Shown here piece after piece: positions 1 through 7,163 of a stretch of DNA of 20,777 nucleotides. The position numbers and the translations under genes were made by a program. The notes below the pieces were generated by a model. That model was not told where the DNA came from, ran no database searches, and saw nothing but the letters and a program-made list of their open reading frames with translations. The stretch's first letter is position 1, and each line of letters starts with the position of its first letter. This DNA is from an uncultured Clostridia bacterium (GTDB lineage: Bacteria > Bacillota > Clostridia > TANB77 > CAG-508): positions 1 through 20,777 of the forward strand of contig CALXZW010000011.1 in assembly GCA_944393345.1 (NCBI GenBank), written 5' to 3'.

Positions 1-11
1 ATATTTTATTA

Positions 12-3000
12 TTAATTTTTAATATCCATATTTGAATTAATAAATTTTAATAATTCTGTAACATCATTTAATATTTGCCTTTCATTTGTTGAACCTATTT
101 CCAATGTAATCATAGGTTTTATTCCTGCTGAAAATTTTATTTTATTTCTATATTTTTTTACTAATTCATTTATATCTATTTTGAATTCTCCTGCTTCAAA
201 TGAAAATACTACTGCTGTTCTTTTACTCATAATTTTGATAATATTAATTTCTTTTGCTAAATATTTTATACGAGCTATATCTATTAAATTTTCTAATTCT
301 TCAGGCATATTTCCAAATCTATCTATTATCTCATCTATAACATTTTGAATGTCTTGCTCATTTTTACATAAAGCAATATTTTGATATATTTCTATTTTTT
401 GATTTGAATCCTCTATATATGTATCTGGAATATAACTGCTTACATTTAAGTCTATTTGAATATCTATATCTGGTTTTACTTCTATTCCTTTCATTTCCTT
501 TACTACTTCATCTAATAGATTACAATATGTATCATATCCAACTTGTTCTAAATGTCCTGATTGTATTTCTCCTAATAAACTTCCTGCTCCTCTTATTTCT
601 AAATCTCTCATTGCTATTTTAAATCCAGAACCAAATTCTGTAAATTCTTTTATTGCTTTTAGCCTTTTATCTGCTACTTCTGATAATAATTTATCTCTTT
701 TATATGTAATATATGCATATGCTTGTCTATTACTTCTGCCTACTCTTCCTCGTATTTGATATAATTGTGCTAACCCCATTCTATCTGCATTTTCAATAAT
801 TATTGTATTAGCATTTGGAATATCTATACCTGTTTCTAATATTGTTGTACATATTAGCACATTGCTTTCCCCTTTTATAAATTCTTTCATTATTTGCTCT
901 ATTCTTGTTCCTGTCATTTGTCCATGTGCATATGTTACATTTGCTTCTGGAACTAAATTAGAAATATCTATTGCCTTTTTTTCTATTCCTTGAACATTAT
1001 TAAAAATATATAATACTTGACCATTTCTCTCCAATTCTTTTGTTATTGCTTCTTTTATAACTTCTGCATCATATTCTAATACATAAGTTTGTACTGGTCT
1101 TCTATTTTGAGGAGGTTCATATATAACAGACATATCCCTTATCCCTACAATAGACATATGCATTGTTCTTGGAATAGGTGTTGCAGTCATTGTTAATACA
1201 TCTATATTTGTTTTATATTGCTTTATTTTTTCTTTATCTTTTACTCCAAAACGATGTTCTTCATCTACAATTAATAATCCTAAATCCTTAAATTCAACGT
1301 CTTTACTAAGTAGTCTATGTGTTCCTATAACAATATCAACTTCTCCTAATTTTAGTTTTTTTACAACTTCACTTTGATATTTCTTACTTTTAAATCTATT
1401 CAAGACTTCTACTTTTACTGGAAAATCTTTCATTCTTTCTTTAAATTCTTGATATTGTTGATCTGCCAAAACAGTAGTTGGAGCTAAATATGCTACCTGC
1501 TTTTGATCCATTACTGCCTTAAAAGCTGCTCTTAATGCAACCTCTGTTTTTCCATATCCTACGTCTCCACATAAAAGTCTATCCATTGGCCTTTCACTTT
1601 CCATATCTTTTTTTACTTCTTCTATACATCTTAACTGATCGTCTGTTTCTTGATATGGGAATTTTCCTTCAAATTCATTTTGCCAAGGCGTATCTTTACT
1701 AAAACTAAATCCTTTAGATTTTTCTCTTTTTGCATAGAGTTCTATTAATTCTGATGCTACCTCTCTCAAATTTTTCTTAACTTTTGCTTTTGTATTTTCC
1801 CAATCTTTACTTCCTAATTTATTTAATTTAGGATTAATTTTATCTCCACCCACATATTTTCTTATCGTATCCATTTGATTTGTTGGTACATATAAAATGT
1901 CATCGTTTTGATATTTAATCTTTAAATAATCTTTTATTGTACCATCTGCTTTTATTGTATTTACACCAATATATATTCCTATACCATAAGATCTATGTAC
2001 TACATAGTCTCCTAAACTTAAATCTGCAAATACTACTTTTTCTGCTTCTTTAAATGCTTCATGCGATATCTTCTTTCTTCTTTTTTCTCCATCAATTAAT
2101 TCATTAGCAGAAATAATTATTTGATTTGTTTCTGCATTTTCAAAACCTGAAGATATCTTTCCAATACTTATTGTTACTATACTCTCTACATGCTTTACTA
2201 TTATTGTTTGATTAAGTTTTTCTTCAAAATTACAAATTATATCTTCTTGTTCAAATATTTTTTGAAGTTTTTTAGCCTTTTCTTTCATATCTACTAAGAT
2301 ATATATTTTATTTTTTAGCATTAACCATTTTTGTATATCTTTTATAAACTGGTCAAATTCACTTCTATAATAATTTATTGGACGATAATCAAATATATAT
2401 TTTTCTATATTTGAATTTTCTTTATTATCCTCTTTTTCTAAATAAATTATTTGTCTTTTATTTAATAGTTCTTCTATTTTTTCAAATGATTTTAAATTTT
2501 CTAAAGCCTCTGGTATAATTTTCTTTTTATCTAATAATGCTTTTATTAAATTTTCATTATCAATTAAAATATTTTTTGCCCTTTGCTCAATCTTTCTTCT
2601 TTCATCTAAAAATATACAATAATTTTTATTCAAATAATCTAATAACGTTTCTTTTTTTTCATAGAAACAGTTAAAATATTTATCTATTTTACTTATATAA
2701 TTTCCTGCTCTTATTTGTTCTATATCTTCTTCTATTACTTCTTCATTTTCTTTATTTGATTTTAATTCCTTTATTTTATTACATATTTCCTCTATATTTT
2801 TTTCTAATATATATTCATGTGCTGGATATATTGTTGACTTTTCTAATGTATTTATAGATCTTTGGCTTGTTATATTAAAATTTCTTATTGAATCAACTTC
2901 ATCTCCCCAAAATTCTATTCTTACTCCGGTATTTTCAGTTAAAGAAATATCTAAAATACCTCCTCTAACGCTAAATTGTCCTCTTCCTTCTATTAAGTCA

Positions 3001-3488
3001 CATCTAACATATCCTAATTTTATTAATTTTTTCTTTATTTCTTCTAAATTATATATTTCTCCTATTTTTATTTCTATTTTTTCTTTATATAATACTTCTT
3101 TTGATGGAAGATCTTGTAATAGTGCTTCTATTGTAGTAATTACAATTAAATTATGTTTAGATATTATTTTATTAAGTGCCTCTATTCTTTCATAAGGCAT
3201 ATCTTTACTTTCTGCTATATAGTCATAAGTTACTATTTCTTTTTTGGGAAATAATATTACATTTTCCGAAAAATATCTTAAATCTTCATATATTTTCTTT
3301 GCTTGTATTTCATTATATGTTACTATACAAATAGGTTTTTTACCAAATTCGTTTATTCCATCTATTATTTGTAACATTCCCATATCAGTTAAGCCCGATA
3401 TTTGTATCAGACTTTTTTTATTCTCTATTTGATTATTTAATTCAATAAACTTTGAATTTTTACCTATTTCCCCTATAATTGTATTCAT
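12..3488 (-). CDS. mfd: Transcription-repair coupling factor Mfd
   Basis: Mfd is the ATP-driven translocase that removes RNA polymerase stalled at DNA lesions and recruits UvrA for nucleotide excision repair. The 1158-residue product has the usual family length. The N-terminal UvrB-like part carries GRGQFSVRGGILDI near residues 168-181. A CarD-like RNA polymerase interaction domain follows at about 490-550 (GDYVVHRSYGIGIYIG). The translocase core has a Walker A GDVGYGKT at 641-648, DEEH at 742-745, TATPIPRTM, and a RGRVGRS helicase motif further on. A C-terminal TRCF domain completes the protein. An AGAGGT ribosome binding site lies 6 bases before the ATG. No clear promoter was found in the 98 bases separating it from the divergent small gene, and its terminator would lie outside the window. 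Identity is secure from the domain order and motifs. Confidence 0.98.
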   Translation of the reverse strand: MNTIIGEIGKNSKFIELNNQIENKKSLIQISGLTDMGMLQIIDGINEFGKKPICIVTYNEIQAKKIYEDLRYFSENVILFPKKEIVTYDYIAESKDMPYERIEALNKIISKHNLIVITTIEALLQDLPSKEVLYKEKIEIKIGEIYNLEEIKKKLIKLGYVRCDLIEGRGQFSVRGGILDISLTENTGVRIEFWGDEVDSIRNFNITSQRSINTLEKSTIYPAHEYILEKNIEEICNKIKELKSNKENEEVIEEDIEQIRAGNYISKIDKYFNCFYEKKETLLDYLNKNYCIFLDERRKIEQRAKNILIDNENLIKALLDKKKIIPEALENLKSFEKIEELLNKRQIIYLEKEDNKENSNIEKYIFDYRPINYYRSEFDQFIKDIQKWLMLKNKIYILVDMKEKAKKLQKIFEQEDIICNFEEKLNQTIIVKHVESIVTISIGKISSGFENAETNQIIISANELIDGEKRRKKISHEAFKEAEKVVFADLSLGDYVVHRSYGIGIYIGVNTIKADGTIKDYLKIKYQNDDILYVPTNQMDTIRKYVGGDKINPKLNKLGSKDWENTKAKVKKNLREVASELIELYAKREKSKGFSFSKDTPWQNEFEGKFPYQETDDQLRCIEEVKKDMESERPMDRLLCGDVGYGKTEVALRAAFKAVMDQKQVAYLAPTTVLADQQYQEFKERMKDFPVKVEVLNRFKSKKYQSEVVKKLKLGEVDIVIGTHRLLSKDVEFKDLGLLIVDEEHRFGVKDKEKIKQYKTNIDVLTMTATPIPRTMHMSIVGIRDMSVIYEPPQNRRPVQTYVLEYDAEVIKEAITKELERNGQVLYIFNNVQGIEKKAIDISNLVPEANVTYAHGQMTGTRIEQIMKEFIKGESNVLICTTILETGIDIPNANTIIIENADRMGLAQLYQIRGRVGRSNRQAYAYITYKRDKLLSEVADKRLKAIKEFTEFGSGFKIAMRDLEIRGAGSLLGEIQSGHLEQVGYDTYCNLLDEVVKEMKGIEVKPDIDIQIDLNVSSYIPDTYIEDSNQKIEIYQNIALCKNEQDIQNVIDEIIDRFGNMPEELENLIDIARIKYLAKEINIIKIMSKRTAVVFSFEAGEFKIDINELVKKYRNKIKFSAGIKPMITLEIGSTNERQILNDVTELLKFINSNMDIKN

Positions 3489-3524
3489 ATTTTACCTCTT
3501 TTTTTATAAAATTTAATCAAATTA

Positions 3525-3553
3525 TTGATTTTTTATGTAAATTGTTGTATAAT
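3525..3553 (+). promoter_or_regulatory. Promoter of the 84-residue Cys-rich gene
   Basis: A -35 element TTGATT (3525-3530) and a perfect -10 TATAAT (3548-3553) are separated by 17 bases. They sit 34 bases upstream of the start codon, in the divergent gap with mfd. This is a strong housekeeping-type promoter by sequence. Confidence 0.75.
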
Positions 3554-3586
3554 ATTATTAATTCTTTATGAAAGGAGTGTTCATAT

Positions 3587-3841
3587 ATGAACACTAGCAG
3601 AAAGTTTCAGGTCAACATCTTCCCTTCAAGGGGAGAACCTTCCGTAATTGGCAGTAACCCTGCCAACTGGGAGATACCCACGTATCCTGAATGCGTTGTT
3701 TGTGGAGGTAAAAATTACGTACCTGGAAATTATCACCAGACACGTAAAAATTTACTTGAGAAAGGTTTTAAGCCTTGCGCGCTGTGTACCGACAGCTTGC
3801 AGGACGGAAAATCTAAACCAAACTGTCCACATCATAGTTAA
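3587..3841 (+). CDS. Small Cys-rich putative zinc-binding protein, unknown function
   Basis: I do not recognise this 84-residue protein. It has CVVC at residues 36-39, CALC at 64-67, and a C-terminal CPHH at 80-83. With His50 these could form one or two zinc sites. No signal peptide or membrane segment is visible, so it is probably cytoplasmic. The gene has a good promoter, an AAAGGAG ribosome binding site 9 bases before the ATG, and its own terminator directly after the stop, so it forms a complete single-gene unit between mfd and topB. By hand count the coding sequence is about 44% G+C (111 of 255 bases), far above its neighbours. It also uses codons rare around it (GCG, CTG, ACG, CCC). This suggests recent transfer or unusual selection. 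A role in nucleic-acid binding or as a small regulator is possible, but nothing proves it. Confidence 0.75.
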   Translation: MNTSRKFQVNIFPSRGEPSVIGSNPANWEIPTYPECVVCGGKNYVPGNYHQTRKNLLEKGFKPCALCTDSLQDGKSKPNCPHHS

Positions 3842-3845
3842 TCTC

Positions 3846-3881
3846 GAAAGTCACCTCCACTCGAGGTGGCTTTCTCTTTTT
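3846..3881 (+). terminator. Intrinsic terminator of the Cys-rich gene
   Basis: A 12-bp stem (GAAAGTCACCTC pairing with GAGGTGGCTTTC, one G-U pair) with a 5-base loop is followed by TCTTTTT. It begins 5 bases after the stop of the small gene. The T-run overlaps the topB stop codon. On the minus strand no T-run follows, so it probably serves only the plus-strand gene. Confidence 0.85.
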
Positions 3882-5814
3882 AATATTTAATAACTAATTT
3901 ATCAAACTTTATTTTAATATATCTTTCTAATTTTTTCATAAATTCATCTGGAATAATTTCCTTTTTTGCAACCATATCTAAACCCTTCTCCCAACTCGCT
4001 GTTAATTTAGGATTTAACATATCTGGCATAGACATATTTACAATATCATAAATAATTTCTCCTTTGGCAGTTGGTGTAACAATTTGTGTTTTTGAATTTA
4101 TATCTATATACTTAATTTTTTCTAATTTTTTTATTATCTCTCCTCTAGTTGCACTTGTTCCTATTCCTGCTCCTTTTATTTGTTCTCTTAATTCTTCATC
4201 TTCTATTAATTTTCCTGCATTTTCCATTGCAAGAATTATTGTACCTGAATTATATCTAGAAGGTGGTGAAGTTTCTGCTTCTTTAATTTCATAATTTTTT
4301 ACAATTAATTCTTGATCCTTTTTTAGATTTTTTAAAATTTCTAAATTAGAATTTTGTTCTTTATCATTTTTGTTCTCTTCATTTTTATTACTTTTTTCTA
4401 TTGGTCTTAATATTTCTAAAAAACCTTCTTTTGTGCATACTTTGCCACTAGCATAAAAAGTTTCATTTTCTACATTTATAGTTACTTGTACTTTACTATA
4501 TTCTGCTTGTGGGTAAAATATTGCTAAAAATCGTTTTACAATAACTTTATATACTTGTTTTTGTAAATCATTTAATTGATTATAATTCTCATATCCTTGT
4601 CCTGTTGGAATTATAGCATAATGGTCTGTTATTTTACTATCATTAACATATTTAGTTTTAACAATATTTGTAGAATATTTTTCTTGAATCATCTTATTTA
4701 TATATCCCTGAATTTCTTCATCTCTAAAATTTTTAGCAATTCCATTTAAGTTTTTATTTATTTCTTTTGCAACTGCTGTTGAAAGTACTCTTGCATCAGT
4801 TCTAGGATATGTTACTAATTTTTTTTCATATAAATTTTGAATAATTTCTAAAGTTTCATCTGGTTTAATTTTAAATCTTTTTGTACATTCATTTTGCATT
4901 TCTGCTAAATTAAATAATAATGGTGCATTTTCTTTCTGCTTGGTCTTTTTTAATTCTGTAATTATTGCTTTTTTTCCCTCTAAACTTTCAATAAACTTTT
5001 TAGCATCATCTTCTTTTTTAAAACCTGTTTCATTGTATAACTTAGGAGATTCAAACATTTTAGATTTTTCATTTACTTTCCATTCTGCTTTAAAACTAGC
5101 ATTTTCATCTCCAAATTCTCCTACTATTTTATAGTATTTTGTTTTAACAAAATTTCTTATTTCTCTTTCTCTTGATACTACCATTCCTAAAACACATGTC
5201 ATAACTCTTCCCACTGAAATGGAAGCTTTTTCTTCGTTTATGCTTTTCGCTAATCTTTTACCATAAATTATTGAGAGTAACCTTGAAAAATTTATTCCTA
5301 TTAAATAATCTTCTTTTGCCCTCAAATATGCACTATTTGATAAACTATCATATTCTGATAAATCTTTTGCCTCTCTTATCCCTCTTAATATTTCTTCTTC
5401 TGTTTGTGAATCTATCCAAACTCTTTTCATTTTCGCATTTGGATTTGGTTTTGCCATCATAAATACTAATCTTTGAATATATTCTCCTTCACGTCCAGAG
5501 TCTCCTGCATTATATATTTCTTCTATATCTTCTCTTTGCATTAATTGTTTTACAATATTAAATTGATTTGCTACTGCTGGAATTATCTCATATTTCCACT
5601 CGTGAGGAATAAATGGTAATGTATCTAGTCTCCAAAATTTTAATTTTTCATCATATTTTTCTGGATAACTCATTGTTACCAAATGTCCTACACACCATGT
5701 TATAATCCAATTTTCTGATTCTATATAACCATTTTTTCTGTTTGTAGTTATTTTTAATGCTTTTGCAAATTCCATTGCTACTGATGGTTTTTCTGTTATT
5801 AATAATTTTTTCAT
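3880..5814 (-). CDS. topB: DNA topoisomerase III (type IA)
   Basis: This type IA topoisomerase relaxes and decatenates DNA through a 5'-phosphotyrosine intermediate. The 644-residue product starts with a TOPRIM domain (LLITEKPSVA at 4-13) whose acidic motif reads GDSGREGE at 104-111; the Gly in place of the second Asp is normal for Bacillota TopB. The catalytic Tyr is Tyr336 in VTYPRTD. GAGIGTSATRGEI and the closing TASWEKGLD motif are present. There is no C-terminal zinc-finger tail, so the length is close to the E. coli enzyme. I chose the ATG at 5814: it follows an AAGGA ribosome binding site with good spacing. An ATG 15 bases further upstream (5829) lies before that site and has none of its own. 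The binding site lies inside the last codons of the HD gene, implying translational coupling. Confidence 0.95.
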   Translation of the reverse strand: MKKLLITEKPSVAMEFAKALKITTNRKNGYIESENWIITWCVGHLVTMSYPEKYDEKLKFWRLDTLPFIPHEWKYEIIPAVANQFNIVKQLMQREDIEEIYNAGDSGREGEYIQRLVFMMAKPNPNAKMKRVWIDSQTEEEILRGIREAKDLSEYDSLSNSAYLRAKEDYLIGINFSRLLSIIYGKRLAKSINEEKASISVGRVMTCVLGMVVSREREIRNFVKTKYYKIVGEFGDENASFKAEWKVNEKSKMFESPKLYNETGFKKEDDAKKFIESLEGKKAIITELKKTKQKENAPLLFNLAEMQNECTKRFKIKPDETLEIIQNLYEKKLVTYPRTDARVLSTAVAKEINKNLNGIAKNFRDEEIQGYINKMIQEKYSTNIVKTKYVNDSKITDHYAIIPTGQGYENYNQLNDLQKQVYKVIVKRFLAIFYPQAEYSKVQVTINVENETFYASGKVCTKEGFLEILRPIEKSNKNEENKNDKEQNSNLEILKNLKKDQELIVKNYEIKEAETSPPSRYNSGTIILAMENAGKLIEDEELREQIKGAGIGTSATRGEIIKKLEKIKYIDINSKTQIVTPTAKGEIIYDIVNMSMPDMLNPKLTASWEKGLDMVAKKEIIPDEFMKKLERYIKIKFDKLVIKY

Positions 5815-5818
5815 TATC

Positions 5819-6586
5819 TCATCCTTCATTTATTTTTTGTTCTATAAAATTATTAGCAATTTTACTTATTTTTTCTATTTTATTTTTCGTTTCGATATCA
5901 AAGAAATTAAATCTATTTATAATTTTATTTATATAATCATTTTCTTTAATAATTCTAAAACTTTTTTTAATATTCAAATCGTAAATAAAAGATATTATTC
6001 CTACTAAATTATCTACCTGATTTTTCTTCAATATATTGTTAACTTGTTTTTTTGCTTCAAACTCTTCAAATATTTTTTCTGATATTTTCTCATTTTGTAC
6101 TTGTGTTTCTAAACCATTCCAAAATATTTTTTCTGCTTCATAAAAAATATCTAGTTTATCTGCATCTCTTATAATATTGCAAAAAATTTTCTCTTCTTTA
6201 CTTACATTTTCATCTATTTTATATTTATTATGATTTTCTATTGCTTTAATTATTATTTTATCATATTGATCCATCATAATGTACTTTCTAATATAATTAT
6301 TTTTTTCCAGAATTTCTTTTCCTAAATTCCCATGATCTATACTTTCTTTATCTCTAAAAGTTTTAAATTTAGTATATTGCTCAAATCTTCCTATATCGTG
6401 TAATAATCCAATTAATTCAGCTATTTCTATTTTTTCTTGTGTTAAATTTAAACTTTTAGCTAGTTCTTTACAAATTTTGCTTACTCTATAACTATGATTT
6501 ATTTTGTTGTTCAATTTTTCATCTTTTATATTAAATTTATTAATATATTCGTTAAAAACTTCTTCAGTTTTTTGTATGTCAACCAT
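5819..6586 (-). CDS. HD-domain phosphohydrolase
   Basis: This 255-residue protein is a predicted metal-dependent phosphohydrolase of the HD superfamily. The full ligand set is visible: His31 (NHSYRVS), His63-Asp64 (LLHDIGRF), His85 (DHGN), His119 (ENHN) and Asp141 (RDADKLD). The C-terminal 100 residues are Lys- and Ile-rich and carry no motif I recognise. There are no membrane segments. I chose the ATG at 6586 because an AGAGGTGA ribosome binding site lies just upstream; the in-frame ATG at 6613 has no such site. A good promoter sits 18 bases upstream. The stop codon falls 4 bases before the topB start, so both are made from one message. The substrate (nucleotide, cyclic nucleotide or other phosphoester) cannot be read from the sequence. 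Confidence 0.88.
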   Translation of the reverse strand: MVDIQKTEEVFNEYINKFNIKDEKLNNKINHSYRVSKICKELAKSLNLTQEKIEIAELIGLLHDIGRFEQYTKFKTFRDKESIDHGNLGKEILEKNNYIRKYIMMDQYDKIIIKAIENHNKYKIDENVSKEEKIFCNIIRDADKLDIFYEAEKIFWNGLETQVQNEKISEKIFEEFEAKKQVNNILKKNQVDNLVGIISFIYDLNIKKSFRIIKENDYINKIINRFNFFDIETKNKIEKISKIANNFIEQKINEG

Positions 6587-6603
6587 TATTTCACCTCTAG
6601 AGT

Positions 6604-6632
6604 ATTTTATCATTTTATCTACAGATTTTCAA
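6604..6632 (-). promoter_or_regulatory. Promoter of the HD-topB operon
   Basis: On the minus strand TTGAAA (6632-6627) and TAAAAT (6609-6604) are separated by 17 bases. A TG one base before the -10 makes it an extended -10 promoter. It lies just upstream of the HD gene ribosome binding site. Confidence 0.7.
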
Positions 6633-6654
6633 GTAATTTTATATTTGATATTAC

Positions 6655-6694
6655 AGTTGGAAAGCGAGAGTTTTGAGACTCTCGCTTTCCAACT
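6655..6694 (-). terminator. 17-bp perfect hairpin after the 105-residue gene
   Basis: A 17-bp perfect inverted repeat (arms 6655-6671 and 6678-6694, 6-base loop) starts 4 bases after the stop codon of the minus-strand gene. It is the longest perfect stem I saw in the window. In the minus-strand RNA it is followed by GTAATATC, not a U-run, so it is not a textbook intrinsic terminator. On the plus strand TTTTCC follows, but no plus-strand gene precedes it. It may be a 3'-end-stabilising hairpin, or a terminator that works without a U-run. Confidence 0.6.
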
Positions 6695-6698
6695 TTTC

Positions 6699-7016
6699 CT
6701 ATACAAGTTCGAATATTTCCGGCAATTTGTTTGCTTTGGATACCAGGAAAATTTTTAGCCAATTTGCTTTATTCTCTCTTAGTCTTTCAATATTACAAAC
6801 CGTTGCCAAAATTTCATTTTTTCCTTCTTGAACCGGAACAAAAACTTTATACCCGATTTTTCCTTCTTTAGATACTTTAGCTAAAGTACCTTTTATCCAA
6901 TCCTCTCCTTTCAGCTCCATTAAACCTTCGCTTTCCCCGATTATCAGTGCCTTCTTTCCAGAATTTCCTTCATCCTGCATAGAATCAATAATCTTTCTGT
7001 AAAATGTGTTTTCCAT
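6699..7016 (-). CDS. Unrecognised 105-residue protein
   Basis: I do not recognise this protein. It has no signal peptide, membrane segment or cysteine cluster, and it alternates short charged helices with strand-like segments (KALIIGE, YKVFVPVQ, WLKIFLV). I chose the ATG at 7016 because a near-perfect AGGAGG site lies 7 bases upstream; the longer reading frame from 7115 would run back through the promoter. The gene has an extended -10 promoter, a leader of roughly 40 bases, and a strong hairpin immediately after the stop. It therefore looks like an independent unit placed between leuS and the HD-topB operon. Its G+C (about 34% by hand count) is higher than that of the HD and topB genes but only slightly above leuS. 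The signals around it support a real gene; the function is unknown. Confidence 0.75.
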   Translation of the reverse strand: MENTFYRKIIDSMQDEGNSGKKALIIGESEGLMELKGEDWIKGTLAKVSKEGKIGYKVFVPVQEGKNEILATVCNIERLRENKANWLKIFLVSKANKLPEIFELV

Positions 7017-7062
7017 AATAGAACCTCCTAAAAATATTGGATTTCTAACTCTCGACTTTAAT

Positions 7063-7091
7063 ATTTTATCATATTTCTTGCTTTTTTTCAA
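7063..7091 (-). promoter_or_regulatory. Promoter of the 105-residue gene
   Basis: TTGAAA (7091-7086) and TAAAAT (7068-7063) lie 17 bases apart on the minus strand, with a TG one base before the -10. The -35 element is 8 bases from the -35 of the divergent leuS promoter, so the two promoters are back to back. Confidence 0.75.
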
Positions 7092-7099
7092 GTATTTTA

Positions 7100-7128
7100 T
7101 TGAATTTCTCCGCATTATATTATATAAT
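7100..7128 (+). promoter_or_regulatory. Promoter of leuS
   Basis: TTGAAT (7100-7105) and a perfect TATAAT (7123-7128) lie 17 bases apart. The expected start near 7135 leaves a leader of only about 30 bases before the ATG. Confidence 0.8.
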
Positions 7129-7163
7129 ACTTCACATAAGTATTACAAAAAAGGAGATTATTT

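Noticed and set aside
104..111. TopB TOPRIM motif DSG instead of DxD (protein residues)
   Set aside because: Asp-x-Gly-Arg-Glu-Gly-Glu is common in Bacillota topoisomerase III, so it is not a defect.
404..622. Hydrophobic plus-strand frames opposite mfd, topB and rnc
   Set aside because: These Leu-rich frames arise from the T-rich complement of Lys/Glu-rich genes and lack start signals.
3648..3890. 80-residue plus-strand reading frame overlapping the Cys-rich gene
   Set aside because: It runs in another frame through the gene, its terminator and the topB end, with no ribosome binding site; the Cys-rich frame has the signals.
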